Made by a program: the position numbers and the translations under genes
Notes under the pieces: generated by a model
Told to the model about the DNA's origin: nothing
Database searches by the model: none
What the model saw: only the letters and a program-made list of their open reading frames with translations
Shown: positions 9,382 through 18,773 of the stretch, one piece after another
Layout of the letters: every line of letters begins with the position of its first letter
Numbering within the stretch: position 1 is the stretch's first letter
Assembly: GCF_014650815.1 (NCBI RefSeq)
Contig: NZ_BMVR01000002.1
Coordinates: 248,001 to 312,000, forward strand
Direction of reading: 5' to 3'
Source: Streptomyces flavofungini
GTDB lineage: Bacteria; Actinomycetota; Actinomycetes; Streptomycetales; Streptomycetaceae
DNA length: 64,000 nucleotides

Positions 9382-10025
9382 TTGGCCACCTCGAGGTCGG
9401 GTACGACCTTGCGCAGCTCGTCCGCGTCGAGCGCGCCGGCGCGCAGCAGTACGGGCACCTTGCCGGTGACGTCCACGATGGAGGAGGGCACGATGCCGGG
9501 CGTGGGGCCGCCGTCGAGGTAGACGGAGACGGAGTCGCCGAGCATGTCCTGGGCGGCGTCGCAGTCCTCCGGCGCCGGGTGCCCGGTGAGGTTGGCGGAG
9601 GACACGGCCATCGGGCCGACCTCGGTGAGCAGCTCGATGGCGACGGGGTGCAGGGGCATGCGGATGGCGACGGTGCCGCGGGTGTCGCCGAGGTCCCACT
9701 GCAGGGAGGGCTGCTGCCGGGCGACGAGGGTGAGGGCTCCCGGCCAGAAGGCGTCGACGAGCTCCCAGGCGGACTCGGAGAAGTCCGTGACGAGGCCGTG
9801 CAGGGTGTTCGGGGAGCCGATCAGGACGGGCGTCGGCATGGTGCGGCCGCGGCCCTTGGCGTCGAGGAGGTCGGCGACCGCCTCGGGGCTGAAGGCGTCG
9901 GCGCCGATGCCGTACACGGTGTCCGTGGGCAGCACGACCAGTTCGCCACGGCGGACGGCGGACGCGGCCTCGCGCAGACCGGTCGTACGGTCGGTCGCGT
10001 CGTTGGTGTCGTATCGCCGTGCCAT
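9378..10025 (-). CDS. tsaC: L-threonylcarbamoyladenylate synthase (Sua5/YrdC/YwlC family)
   Basis: Makes threonylcarbamoyl-AMP from threonine, bicarbonate and ATP for the t6A37 modification of ANN-decoding tRNAs. The 215-aa product has the YrdC fold with LVVLPTDTVYGIGADAFS near residues 29-46, the KGRGRTMPTPVLI nucleotide motif and SSANLTGHPAPEDC. The ATG overlaps the stop of the small ORF upstream (TGATG), and GAGGAGG sits 7 bases upstream inside that ORF. The stop overlaps the next gene as TTGA. Confidence 0.94.
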   Translation of the reverse strand: MARRYDTNDATDRTTGLREAASAVRRGELVVLPTDTVYGIGADAFSPEAVADLLDAKGRGRTMPTPVLIGSPNTLHGLVTDFSESAWELVDAFWPGALTLVARQQPSLQWDLGDTRGTVAIRMPLHPVAIELLTEVGPMAVSSANLTGHPAPEDCDAAQDMLGDSVSVYLDGGPTPGIVPSSIVDVTGKVPVLLRAGALDADELRKVVPDLEVAN

Positions 10026-10102
10026 CAGCTGGCCTCCTCGTACCCGTACGTCTCGTCGGCGTACATCACGTACATCGTCTTCTTCGTCGCCGCGGTGGTC
10101 AC
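10025..10102 (-). CDS. 25-aa small ORF coupled to both prmC and tsaC
   Basis: GTG at 10102 overlaps the prmC stop (GTGA) and the TGA at 10025-10027 overlaps the tsaC start (TGATG), so ribosomes leaving prmC could read it and pass into tsaC. The product ends MYVMYADETYGYEEAS and has four Tyr in 25 residues; it has no signal peptide or known domain. Its 3' end carries the tsaC ribosome site GAGGAGG. It could be a small protein, or a spacer ORF kept only for coupling. I do not recognise it. Confidence 0.55.
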   Translation of the reverse strand: MTTAATKKTMYVMYADETYGYEEAS

Positions 10103-10980
10103 GGCAGCGCCTTGCGGGCGGTCGCGAACCGCGGCCGGTTGTTCAGGTCGGGGTGGTCGGCGGCGTCCGCCCAGCCCCGCTCCTCCGTGAAGATCCACGG
10201 CACTTGGCCGCCCTGGGTGTCCGCGTGCTCCACCACGACCACCCCGCCGGGCCGCAGCAGCCGGTGCGCGGTGCGCTCGATGCCGCGGATCAGGTCGAGG
10301 CCGTCCTCGCCGGAGAACAGGGCGAGTTCGGGATCGTGGTCCCGGGCCTCCGGCGCAACGTACTCCCATTCCGTCAGCGGGATGTACGGGGGGTTGGAGA
10401 TGACGAGGTCGACCTGGCCGTCGAGTTCGGGGAACGCGTCGCGCGCGTCGCCCTGGCGCAGGTCGACCCTGGAGCCCTCGACGTTCTTGCGCGTCCACGC
10501 CAGCGCGTCCGCGGACAGCTCCACGGCGTGCACGCGCGAGCGCGGGACCTCCTGCGCCATGGCGAGGGCGATGGCGCCCGAGCCGGTGCACAGGTCGACG
10601 ATCAGCGGCTCGACGACGTCCATCGCGCGGACGGCGTCTATGGCCCAGCCGACGACCGACTCGGTCTCCGGGCGCGGCACGAAGACGCCGGGCCCGACCT
10701 GCAGCTCCAGGTAGCGGAAGAAGGCGCGGCCGGTGATGTGCTGGAGCGGCTCGCGGGCCTCGCGGCGCGCGATGGTCTCCCAGTAGCGGGCGTCGAAGTC
10801 CGCGTCCTTGACGGTGTGCAGCTCGCCCCGCTTCACGCCGTGCACGAAGGCGGCCAGCTCCTCCGCGTCGTTGCGCGGCGAGGGCACGCCGGCGTCGGCG
10901 AGACGCTGGGTGGCCTGGGCCACTTCCGCGAGCAGCACGCTGCGGGGGTTCGGGGGTCGCCCCCCAAGGGGTTGCTGCAC
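10099..10980 (-). CDS. prmC: Release factor glutamine methyltransferase
   Basis: PrmC (HemK) methylates the Gln of the GGQ motif in RF1 and RF2 using S-adenosylmethionine. The 293-aa product has an N-terminal helical domain and a Rossmann methyltransferase with LIVDLCTGSGAIAL and the signature NPPY (VISNPPYIP). It follows prfA, its substrate gene, by 54 bp. The start GTG 10980 has GGAGGA 5 bases upstream. The first 14 residues are written by a GC-rich repeat and look foreign to the family; the alternative GTG 10938, just before LLAEVAQATQ, has no ribosome site. Confidence 0.95.
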   Translation of the reverse strand: MQQPLGGRPPNPRSVLLAEVAQATQRLADAGVPSPRNDAEELAAFVHGVKRGELHTVKDADFDARYWETIARREAREPLQHITGRAFFRYLELQVGPGVFVPRPETESVVGWAIDAVRAMDVVEPLIVDLCTGSGAIALAMAQEVPRSRVHAVELSADALAWTRKNVEGSRVDLRQGDARDAFPELDGQVDLVISNPPYIPLTEWEYVAPEARDHDPELALFSGEDGLDLIRGIERTAHRLLRPGGVVVVEHADTQGGQVPWIFTEERGWADAADHPDLNNRPRFATARKALP

Positions 10981-11034
10981 GCTGGTCCTCCGGGGCTCAG
11001 AGCGGATGCGAGCGGAAACGTACGGGAGCGGTGC

Positions 11035-12111
11035 CTACGCGGCGGCGAGCTTCGCGGCGGAGTCCGCGTCGACGCAGGCCTGGATGACCGCGTCGAGATC
11101 GCCGTCGAGCACCTGGTCCAAGTTGTACGCCTTGAAGCCGACGCGGTGGTCCGAGATGCGGTTCTCCGGGAAGTTGTACGTGCGGATCTTCTCGGAGCGG
11201 TCGACGGTGCGGACCTGGCTGCGCCGGGCGTCCGCCGCCTCCTTCTCCGCCTCCTCCTGCGCCGCGGCGAGCAGCCTGGAGCGCAGGATACGCATCGCCT
11301 GCTCCTTGTTCTGCAGCTGGCTCTTCTCGTTCTGGCAGGAGGCGACGACGCCGGTGGGGATGTGCGTGATGCGCACGGCGGAGTCGGTGGTGTTGACGGA
11401 CTGGCCGCCGGGCCCGGAGGAGCGGTAGACGTCGATGCGCAGGTCGTTCGCGTGGATCTCGACGTCGACCTCCTCGGCCTCGGGCGTGACCAGGACACCG
11501 GCCGCGGAGGTGTGGATGCGGCCCTGCGACTCGGTCGAGGGCACCCGCTGCACGCGGTGCACCCCGCCCTCGTACTTCAGCCGCGCCCAGACGCCCTGGC
11601 CGGGCTCGGTGGCGCCCTGACCGCCCTTGGTCTTCACGGCGACCTGGACGTCCTTGTAGCCGCCCAGCTCGGACTCGGTGGCGTCGATGATCTCGGTCTT
11701 CCAGCCGACGCGCTCGGCGTATCGCAGATACATGCGAAGGAGGTCACCGGCGAACAGCGCGGACTCGTCGCCGCCCGCGCCCGCCTTGACCTCCAGGATG
11801 ACGTCCTTGTCGTCGCTCGGGTCGCGCGGCACGAGCAGCAGCCGCAGCTTCTCGGTGACCTCGTCGCGGTCCTTGTCCAGCTCCTTGACCTCGGCCGCGA
11901 AGTCCGGGTCGTCGGCGGCGAACTCGCGCGCGGTCTCGATGTCGTCACCGAGCCGCTTCCAGGTGCGGTACGTCGAGACGATCGGCGTCAGCTCGGCGTA
12001 GCGCTTGTTGAGCTTGCGCGCGTTGGCCTGATCGGCGTGCACCGAAGGGTCGGCGAGCTTCTTCTCCAGGTCGGCGTGCTCGCCGACCAAATCCTCGACC
12101 GCCTCGAACAT
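11035..12111 (-). CDS. prfA: Peptide chain release factor 1
   Basis: RF1 reads UAA and UAG stop codons and releases the peptide. The 358-aa product holds the GGQ loop ([10 protein letters not shown]) and the stop-codon-reading tripeptide in [14 protein letters not shown], a P-S-T form of PxT. The frame opens at 12153, but [12 protein letters not shown] is the family start at 12111. rpmE lies 99 bp upstream and prmC follows. Confidence 0.97.
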   Translation of the reverse strand: MFEAVEDLVGEHADLEKKLADPSVHADQANARKLNKRYAELTPIVSTYRTWKRLGDDIETAREFAADDPDFAAEVKELDKDRDEVTEKLRLLLVPRDPSDDKDVILEVKAGAGGDESALFAGDLLRMYLRYAERVGWKTEIIDATESELGGYKDVQVAVKTKGGQGATEPGQGVWARLKYEGGVHRVQRVPSTESQGRIHTSAAGVLVTPEAEEVDVEIHANDLRIDVYRSSGPGGQSVNTTDSAVRITHIPTGVVASCQNEKSQLQNKEQAMRILRSRLLAAAQEEAEKEAADARRSQVRTVDRSEKIRTYNFPENRISDHRVGFKAYNLDQVLDGDLDAVIQACVDADSAAKLAAA

Positions 12112-12210
12112 CGGGGGCTCCTGGTTCTGCGTGAAGGGGCTGCGGGACGGCAAACGCCGGTCCCGGCCGCCCCCTGGTGAGGGCGGCCGAAGACCGGCGC
12201 AGGTGGCTCG

Positions 12211-12435
12211 CTACTTCTTGGCGGAGCCGGCAGCCTTGCCGAAGCGGGCCTCGAAGCGGGCCACACGGCCACCGGTGTCGAGGATCTTCTGCTTGCCCGT
12301 GTAGAACGGGTGGCACTCGGAGCAGACCTCGGCGCGGATGGCGCCGGAGGAGATGGTGCTACGGGTGCTGAACGACGCGCCACAGGTGCAGCTGACCTGC
12401 GTCTCGACGTACTCGGGGTGGATGTCGCGCTTCAA
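12211..12435 (-). CDS. rpmE: 50S ribosomal protein L31, zinc-binding type
   Basis: The 74-aa product begins [14 protein letters not shown] and has four cysteines in CTC (near residue 17) and CSEC (near 38), the zinc-ligand set of the C+ L31 type. The start is TTG, not ATG: AGGAG lies 5 bases before TTG 12435 and the family N terminus is M-K-R-D-I-H-P. The gene has its own 182-bp upstream gap after the LCP gene. C+ L31 is the zinc-replete form, so Zur repression is not expected. Confidence 0.95.
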   Translation of the reverse strand: MKRDIHPEYVETQVSCTCGASFSTRSTISSGAIRAEVCSECHPFYTGKQKILDTGGRVARFEARFGKAAGSAKK

Positions 12436-12617
12436 GGTGTCTCCTAGTTTCGGGAGGGCACCGGGTCGCAGACGCGGGATGCGGATGCGTGAACCGGGGC
12501 CGACGTACCAGTCTGCCAGGACTGGCCGCATCTGCCCAAACCGGGGTCGGGCCGGAAGTATTCCCGGCCCGCTCCCGGAGGGCTCGATCGCTGGGCTCGG
12601 CCGCCGGCCGGCCGGGG

Positions 12618-13742
12618 TCATTCGCTGGTGACGACCTTGCCGGCGCTGCCCTTGTCGCCCGCGGACTTGTCGGTGGCGGACTTCGGGATGGCCTTGTCCG
12701 CCTTGAGGGCGTCCCAGACCTGCTTGTCGGCCTCTTCGAGGGGAATGACGCGGTTGCGGTCCGCCGGGTCGTACTCGACGGGCAGCGTGACCATCTTCAT
12801 GTCGCCGGAGCCGATGCCCTTGAGGCCGTTGGCGAAGCCCGCGAGGTCCTTCACCGTGTCCAGGTCCGAGTCGGTGGTGATGGCGCTCGTCGAGGAGTCC
12901 GCGAGGTCGTAGAGCTTCTTCGGGTTGCCGAAGAGGTTGATGTCCTTGACCTGGTTGATCAGCGCCTTGATGAAGGCCTGCTGGAGCTGGATGCGGCCGA
13001 GGTCGCTGCCGTCGCCGACGCCGTGCCGGGTGCGGACCAGGCCGAGGGCCTGCTCGCCGTTGAGGCTGTGGGAGCCCGCGGGCAGGTCGAGGTGGCTGTC
13101 CTTGTCCTTGATCGGCTGCTTGGTGGTGATGTCCACGCCGCCGAGGGTGTCGATGAGCTTCTTGAAGCCCGTGAAGTCGACCTCGATGTAGTGGTCCATG
13201 CGGATGCCGGACATCTTCTCGACCGTCTTCACGGCGCAGGCCGGGCCGCCGACCTCGTACGCCGTGTTGAACATCTGGCGCTGCCCGCCCGGGTCGACCT
13301 TGCCGTCGCCGCCCTTGGCCGCGCATTCGGGCCGGGTGATGAGGGTGTCGCGGGGTATGGAGACCACGCTGGCCTTCTTGTGGCCCTTGTAGACGTGCAC
13401 GATCATCGCGGTGTCGGAGCGGGCGGCGCCCTCGTCCTTGCCGTACTTGGAGTTCTTGCCGGAGCGCGAGTCGGAGCCGAGGACGAGGATGTCCTGGGAG
13501 CCGTTGTCGATGTCGTCGGGGCGGTCGGTGCCGAGCGCGGCGTTGATGTCGACGCCCTTGATGTTGCCGTTGAGCTTGAAGTACACGTAGCCGAGGCCGG
13601 TGCCCCCGAGGACGACCACGGCGGCGGCGGACCACGCCGTGATGACGAGCGCCTTCTTGCGCTTGCTCCGCGGCTTGCGTCGCCGGCCGCCCTTGCCGCG
13701 GTGCTTCGGCTTCGCGTCGGCGGGGCTGCTCTCGTCGGTCAT
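12618..13742 (-). CDS. LytR-CpsA-Psr (LCP) family wall glycopolymer ligase
   Basis: LCP enzymes attach undecaprenyl-linked glycopolymers to peptidoglycan outside the membrane. The 374-aa product has a basic cytoplasmic tail (residues 8-28, very Lys/Arg-rich), one membrane helix (about 29-50) and an extracellular LCP domain with [20 protein letters not shown] and SIPRDT, which supply the phosphate-binding Arg and Asp residues. The start ATG 13742 follows GAGGAG; the upstream open frame is non-conserved. It lies between rho and rpmE. The WecA-like transferase 6 kb away could make its substrate. Confidence 0.93.
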   Translation of the reverse strand: MTDESSPADAKPKHRGKGGRRRKPRSKRKKALVITAWSAAAVVVLGGTGLGYVYFKLNGNIKGVDINAALGTDRPDDIDNGSQDILVLGSDSRSGKNSKYGKDEGAARSDTAMIVHVYKGHKKASVVSIPRDTLITRPECAAKGGDGKVDPGGQRQMFNTAYEVGGPACAVKTVEKMSGIRMDHYIEVDFTGFKKLIDTLGGVDITTKQPIKDKDSHLDLPAGSHSLNGEQALGLVRTRHGVGDGSDLGRIQLQQAFIKALINQVKDINLFGNPKKLYDLADSSTSAITTDSDLDTVKDLAGFANGLKGIGSGDMKMVTLPVEYDPADRNRVIPLEEADKQVWDALKADKAIPKSATDKSAGDKGSAGKVVTSE

Positions 13743-14114
13743 GCGCTCCTCAGTCCTCGTCGGTCGGGTACCCCCTGCTTTCAGGGTCAGCTGCGGCTTT
13801 TCGTCAATTGTCAGACGTGGAAACCGAAAGAAGGGTTGCACAGCGCCCTGTGAGCACCCCGAGGTCCGATAGCTACGCACCGTGTGCATGGTCTAGTACT
13901 TTTGGCCCCCCACCTGGGGTTTCGCTTGCGAGAGCGCTACCGCCAGTGACCGTAAGAAACTCTTATCCATGTGGGCAAGGTCTCTCGGCCGGGCCCGGCC
14001 CTCATCAGTGCCGACCGGCCTCTCCATCACACCACGACATACGGAAGGGGCCGCTCCCGTCGCGAGACGGGAACGGCCCCTTCCGGTGCGCCTGGTCCAG
14101 GCGCCCGTGCCGGA
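13743..14114. other. Gap between LCP gene and rho
   Basis: No gene is seen. It holds the rho terminator hairpin at 14043-14084 and, closer to the LCP start, an A/T-richer stretch (about 13800-13980) that should contain the LCP promoter. A CCCCACCTGGGG-type palindrome lies near 13905-13920. Confidence 0.5.
14043..14084 (-). terminator. Rho-independent terminator of rho
   Basis: Almost perfect 18-bp stem: GGAAGGGGCCG pairs with CGGCCCCTTCC and TCCCGT with ACGGGA across one C/A mismatch, with loop CGCGAG. It starts 30 bp after the rho stop. No long U-tract follows, as is usual in Streptomyces. Confidence 0.85.
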
Positions 14115-16148
14115 TCAGTCGTTGCCGTTGCCCGGCGCCGGCGTCGTCTTCTGGATCTGCAGCAGGAACTCGGCGTTCGACTTCGTCTGCTTCATCTTGT
14201 CCAGGAGCAGCTCGATCGCCTGCTGCTGGTCGAGCGCGTGCAGCACGCGGCGGAGCTTCCAGGTGATGGCGAGCTCGTCGCTGCCGAGCAGGATCTCTTC
14301 CTTACGGGTGCTGGACGAGTCCACGTCCACCGCCGGGAAGATCCGCTTGTCGGAGAGCTTGCGGTCCAGCTTGAGCTCGAGGTTGCCGGTGCCCTTGAAC
14401 TCCTCGAAGATCACCTCGTCCATGCGCGAGCCGGTGTCGACCAGCGCGGTGGCCATGATGGTCAGCGAGCCGCCGTCCTCGATGTTGCGCGCGGCGCCGA
14501 AGAAGCGCTTGGGCGGGTAGAGGGCCGTCGAGTCGACACCACCGGACAGGATGCGGCCGGAGGCCGGGGCGGCGAGGTTGTACGCACGGCCCAGACGCGT
14601 GATCGAGTCGAGCAGCACGACGACGTCGTGGCCCAGCTCCACCAGCCGCTTGGCGCGCTCGATGGCGAGCTCGGCGACCGTGGTGTGGTCCTCGGCGGGA
14701 CGGTCGAAGGTCGAGGAGATGACCTCGCCCTTCACCGACCGCTGCATGTCGGTGACCTCTTCCGGACGCTCGTCGACCAGGACGACCATCAGGTGGCACT
14801 CGGGGTTGTTGTGCGTGATCGCGTTGGCGATCGCCTGCATGATCATGGTCTTGCCGGTCTTCGGCGGGGCCACGATCAGACCGCGCTGGCCCTTACCGAT
14901 CGGCGCGACGAGGTCGATGATGCGGGTGGTGAGCACGCCCGGGTCGGTCTCCAGGCGGAGCCGGTCCTGCGGGTAGAGGGGCGTCAGCTTGTTGAACTCC
15001 GGCCGCCCGCGCCCGGATTCGGGCGCCATGCCGTTCACCGAGTCGAGCCGCACCAGCGCGTTGAACTTCTCGCGGCGCTCGCCGTCCTTGGGCTGGCGCA
15101 CCGCACCCGTGACGTGGTCGCCCTTGCGCAGGCCGTTCTTGCGGACCTGGGCCAGCGAGACGTACACGTCGTTCGGGCCGGGGAGGTAGCCCGACGTACG
15201 GATGAACGCGTAGTTGTCGAGGATGTCCAGGATGCCCGCGACCGGGATCAGGACGTCGTCGTCGGACACCTGCGGCTCGCCCGCGAAGTCCTCGCGGCCG
15301 CGACGGCCACGGCGGTCGCGGTACCGGCCGCGGCGGCCGCGACGGCCACCGCCGTCGTCGTCGAAGTCGTCCTGCGGGCCGTTGTCGCGCTGCTGGCGGT
15401 CCTGCCGGTCGGAGCGGTCCTGGCGGTCGGAACGGTCCTGCCGGTCCTGGCGGCCGCCCTGCTCCTTGCGGTTGCCGCCGCCCTGCTGGTCGTCGCCCTT
15501 GTTGCCGCGGCGGTCGCGGTCCCGGCCGCGGCCCTGGCGGTCGCGGCGGCCCTGACGGCCCTCGCCGTCGGACTCGCCCTTGGCCTCGGCCTGCTCGGCG
15601 CGGGCCTCGGTCTTCGGCTCGCTCTGGGCCTTGGCCTCGGCGGTCACGGTCTCGGGGCTGCCGGCCTCGGCGGTGACACGACGACGACCACGCCCACCCG
15701 TGGACTTGTCCTCACTCGCAGGCTGACCGGGGATGTCGATCTGCTGCTGGGCGGCCTTCGGCTGCTCGGCCGGGGCCTCGTCGGCCTTGGCGGACTTGGC
15801 GGCGGCCTTCTCGGCGGCCTCGCCGGTGCGCGCCCGGGAGGTGGCGCGGCGCTTCGGCTTGGTCTCGGCGTCCCCGGACGACGCGGCGGCCGGGGCGCTC
15901 TTCGCCGGGGCTCCGCCTGCGGCCTGCGCCTCCTTGATGACCTCGATCAGCTGGCTCTTGCGCATCCGCGCGGTGCCCTTGATACCGAGGCCCGATGCGA
16001 CCTGCTGCAGTTCGGCCAGCACCATGCCCTCGAGGCCGGTGCCGCGGCGCCGCCGGGACCCGGCCGAAGCACCGGTGGCAGGCGCCGTGGAGGCGTCCGT
16101 GGCGGGCGTGTCGGCAGTCACGCCCATCAGATCGGTGGTGTCGCTCAC
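14115..16148 (-). CDS. rho: Transcription termination factor Rho
   Basis: Hexameric RNA-dependent ATPase that ends transcription. The 677-aa product is far longer than the 419 aa of E. coli because of a low-complexity insert (about residues 60-290) rich in Ala/Glu, then Arg/Asp/Gln/Gly, common in actinobacterial Rho. The N-terminal Rho domain ([20 protein letters not shown]) comes first, then the RNA-binding cold-shock domain and the ATPase with P-loop [10 protein letters not shown] and [14 protein letters not shown]. The start GTG 16148 has GAAGGA 6 bases upstream. Confidence 0.98.
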   Translation of the reverse strand: MSDTTDLMGVTADTPATDASTAPATGASAGSRRRRGTGLEGMVLAELQQVASGLGIKGTARMRKSQLIEVIKEAQAAGGAPAKSAPAAASSGDAETKPKRRATSRARTGEAAEKAAAKSAKADEAPAEQPKAAQQQIDIPGQPASEDKSTGGRGRRRVTAEAGSPETVTAEAKAQSEPKTEARAEQAEAKGESDGEGRQGRRDRQGRGRDRDRRGNKGDDQQGGGNRKEQGGRQDRQDRSDRQDRSDRQDRQQRDNGPQDDFDDDGGGRRGRRGRYRDRRGRRGREDFAGEPQVSDDDVLIPVAGILDILDNYAFIRTSGYLPGPNDVYVSLAQVRKNGLRKGDHVTGAVRQPKDGERREKFNALVRLDSVNGMAPESGRGRPEFNKLTPLYPQDRLRLETDPGVLTTRIIDLVAPIGKGQRGLIVAPPKTGKTMIMQAIANAITHNNPECHLMVVLVDERPEEVTDMQRSVKGEVISSTFDRPAEDHTTVAELAIERAKRLVELGHDVVVLLDSITRLGRAYNLAAPASGRILSGGVDSTALYPPKRFFGAARNIEDGGSLTIMATALVDTGSRMDEVIFEEFKGTGNLELKLDRKLSDKRIFPAVDVDSSSTRKEEILLGSDELAITWKLRRVLHALDQQQAIELLLDKMKQTKSNAEFLLQIQKTTPAPGNGND

Positions 16149-16535
16149 GAAGGGTCCTTCCCTGGAGCGGACGTCGGCCTGTCTGGCTCGGCGACCGGTT
16201 GTGCTGTCCGGCGGTCCTTGGTGTGTGGACCGTGCCGGGGCGGTTGTCCGCCAACGCGGCGGAAGAGTTCACAGATGTGGCGATTCCCGATGCCGGGCCA
16301 CTGAGGTGCGGTGGTCACTCGGCTCGATCACGCCGGTTCCGGAGCGTGCTCGGCACCGCTCAGTGCGGGGCACAGAGCAGTTTGGGAGGCTCCCGGAAGG
16401 ATGGATGTCCCGGACGGGGACACAAAGCACCTCGCCATGGTGGGGTCGGGTGCAGACTTGAGGTTAACACTACCGGATCCAACAAACATTCCCCCTCTCC
16501 AAATCCGGACTCCGCGGTTCGCCGCCGGCCCTGTG
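16149..16535. other. rho leader and promoter region
   Basis: 387 bp without a convincing gene. An A/T-rich stretch at about 16460-16500 (GTTAACACTACC... AACAAACATTCC) is the likely promoter region for rho on the minus strand, giving a long 5' leader. rho is often autoregulated through its leader in other bacteria; that is inference here. Confidence 0.45.
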
Positions 16536-17453
16536 TCAGGGCGCAAGCGGCAGCACGCTCGCTCCGGTGGCGTCGAGCGCCAGGCGGTTCGCGGCCCAGC
16601 CCTCCCCCGCCAGTCGTGCGACCTTGTCGGCCGCACTGTCCTCGGCCAGCGCGAGGACCGTGGGCCCCGCGCCGGAGATCACCGCGGGCACGCCGTCGGC
16701 GCGCAGTCGCTCCACCAGGGCGGCGCTCTCGGGCATGGCCGGGGCGCGGTACTCCTGGTGCAGGCGGTCCTCGGTGGCGGGCAGCAGCAGCTCGGGGCGC
16801 CTGGTCAGGGCCTCGACGAGCAGGGCCGCCCGGCCCGCGTTGGCGGCCGCGTCCACGTGCGGGACGGTGCGCGGCAGCAGTCCGCGGGCGGTTTCGGTGA
16901 GCACGGGCTTTCCCGGGACGAAAACCACCGGAACGATGGAATCAGCGGGATCCATCCTGATCGCGCGGGCCGCGGAGCCGTCCATCCAGGACAGCGTGAA
17001 GCCGCCGAGCAGGCAGGCCGCGACGTTGTCGGGGTGGCCCTCGATCTCGGTGGCCAGCTCGAGCAGCGCGGCGTCGTCGAGCTTGCTGTCGCCGCCTATG
17101 GTCACCGCGCGGGCGGCGACGATGCCGGCGCAGATGGCGGCGGACGAGGAGCCGAGGCCGCGGCCGTGCGGGATCCGGTTGGCGCAGACGATCTCCAGGC
17201 CGCGCGGCTGTCCGCCGAGCAGGTCGAAGGCGGTCCTGAGGGACCGCACGAGCAGGTGCGACTCGTCGCGGGGCAGGGTCTCGCTGCCCTCGCCCGCGAT
17301 GTCGATGCCCAGGCCGGAGTCGGCGACGCGGACCACCACGTCGTCGTAGAGCCCCAGCGACAGACCCAGGGCGTCGAAGCCCGGGCCGAGGTTTGCGCTG
17401 GTGGCAGGCACGCGCACCCTGACGGCGGCGGCGCGGAACGCAGGACCGGCCAT
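16536..17453 (-). CDS. thrB: Homoserine kinase
   Basis: GHMP-family kinase that phosphorylates homoserine for threonine synthesis. The 305-aa product has VPATSANLGPGFDALGLSLG near the N terminus, the ATP loop PHGRGLGSSSAAICAG near residue 95 and the C-terminal GAGPTVLAL. The frame opens at 17564, but MAGPAFRAAAVRVRVPATSA at 17453 fits the family; AAGGAG lies rather far (12 bases) upstream. It follows hom and thrC but is separated from thrC by 255 bp, so it may have its own promoter. Confidence 0.96.
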   Translation of the reverse strand: MAGPAFRAAAVRVRVPATSANLGPGFDALGLSLGLYDDVVVRVADSGLGIDIAGEGSETLPRDESHLLVRSLRTAFDLLGGQPRGLEIVCANRIPHGRGLGSSSAAICAGIVAARAVTIGGDSKLDDAALLELATEIEGHPDNVAACLLGGFTLSWMDGSAARAIRMDPADSIVPVVFVPGKPVLTETARGLLPRTVPHVDAAANAGRAALLVEALTRRPELLLPATEDRLHQEYRAPAMPESAALVERLRADGVPAVISGAGPTVLALAEDSAADKVARLAGEGWAANRLALDATGASVLPLAP

Positions 17454-17563
17454 CGCTCGATGACTCTCCTTGAGCTCTGTTTTGTGGAGGACTTGCCGTC
17501 TGGACCAGCACGCGTCCGGCATGGGACGGCAGCACCCGGGAGCCGTCTCTGCGGACGGCACCA

Positions 17564-17587
17564 CGGCATATGCGGCGGCATATGCGG
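17564..17587. repeat. Tandem 12-bp palindromic repeat upstream of thrB
   Basis: CGGCATATGCGG occurs twice in a row. Each copy carries the GCATATGC palindrome, and the pair lies about 110 bp before the thrB start. It could be an operator for a dimeric regulator. No regulator is identified. Confidence 0.4.
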
Positions 17588-17708
17588 GGTGGGTTGGCTA
17601 CAGCCTATCGAAGGAAGGTTCTGCGGCGACATAGGGCGCACAGGAGGCGCACGATGCGTGTCGCGAGCCCCCTGTGCACCCCCTGTGGGGAGTTGAGAGG
17701 TTTGGGCG

Positions 17709-18767
17709 TTACGCCAGACCCAGGCGCTCGGCCGCGGCGGCCGCGTCGACCGGCACCGTGACCGGCTGCGGGGCGCCCGCGACGGCCCAGTCCGGGTCCT
17801 TGAGGCCGTTGCCCGTCACCGTACACACGATGCGCTGCCCCTTGTCCACCTTGCCCTGCTCGGCGGCCTTCAGCAGACCGGCGACGGACGCGGCGGACGC
17901 GGGCTCGACGAAGACACCCTCCTGGGACGCCAACAGCTTGTAGGCGCGCAGGATCTCACGGTCCGTCACCTCGTCGATGAAGCCGCCCGACTCGTCGCGC
18001 GCGGCGAGCGCGTGCTGCCACGAGGCGGGGTTGCCGATGCGGATCGCGGTGGCGATCGTCGAGGGGTCCTTGACGACCTCGCCGCGCACGATGGGCGCGG
18101 AGCCGGAGGCCTGGAAGCCCCACATGCGCGGGGTGTGCGTCGACACCGAGTCGGCCGCGTACTCCTTGTAGCCCTTCCAGTAGGCCGTGATGTTGCCCGC
18201 GTTGCCGACGGGGAGGACGTGGATGTCGGGCGCGTCGCCGAGGGCGTCGACGATCTCGAAGGACGCCGTCTTCTGGCCCTCGATGCGGAACGGGTTGACC
18301 GAATTGACCAGCGCCACCGGGTAGTTCTCGGAGAGCCCGCGCGCGAGGTTCAGGCAGTCGTCGAAGTTCCCGTCGACCTGGAGGATCTTCGAGCCGTAGA
18401 CGAGCGCCTGACCCATCTTGCCGAGGGCGATCTTGCCCTGCGGCACCAGGACGGCGCAGACCATCCCGGCGCGTACCGCGTAGGCGGCGGCCGAGGCGGA
18501 GGTGTTGCCGGTGGAGGCGCAGATGACGGCCTTCGCGCCCTCCTCCTTGGCCTTGGTGATCGCCATGGTCATGCCGCGGTCCTTGAAGGACCCCGTCGGG
18601 TTCGCGCCCTCGACCTTGAGGTGGACCTCGCAGCCGGTGCGCTCGGAGAGCACCTGCGCGGGCACGAGCGGCGTGCCGCCCTCGCGGAGCGTCACGACCG
18701 GCGTGGTGTCGGAGACCGGGAGGCGGTCCCGGTACTCCTCGATGATTCCGCGCCACTGGTGGGTCAT
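17709..18767 (-). CDS. thrC: Threonine synthase
   Basis: PLP enzyme converting O-phosphohomoserine to threonine. The 352-aa product is of the short class, with the PLP-lysine motif [10 protein letters not shown] near residue 62, the Ser-rich [14 protein letters not shown] and the phosphate loop [13 protein letters not shown]. It starts 6 bp after hom, and the ribosome site GGGGAG lies within the last hom codons, so the two are co-translated. Confidence 0.97.
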   Translation of the reverse strand: MTHQWRGIIEEYRDRLPVSDTTPVVTLREGGTPLVPAQVLSERTGCEVHLKVEGANPTGSFKDRGMTMAITKAKEEGAKAVICASTGNTSASAAAYAVRAGMVCAVLVPQGKIALGKMGQALVYGSKILQVDGNFDDCLNLARGLSENYPVALVNSVNPFRIEGQKTASFEIVDALGDAPDIHVLPVGNAGNITAYWKGYKEYAADSVSTHTPRMWGFQASGSAPIVRGEVVKDPSTIATAIRIGNPASWQHALAARDESGGFIDEVTDREILRAYKLLASQEGVFVEPASAASVAGLLKAAEQGKVDKGQRIVCTVTGNGLKDPDWAVAGAPQPVTVPVDAAAAAERLGLA

Positions 18768-18773
18768 TGCTGC

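Noticed and set aside
14043..14084. Possible riboswitch upstream of the LCP gene
   Set aside because: The structure is a simple terminator stem 300 bp from the LCP start, right after rho.
13971..16304. 777-codon plus-strand frame opposite rho
   Set aside because: Shadow of rho with long Ala/Val/Leu runs made by the complement of the Arg/Asp-rich insert.
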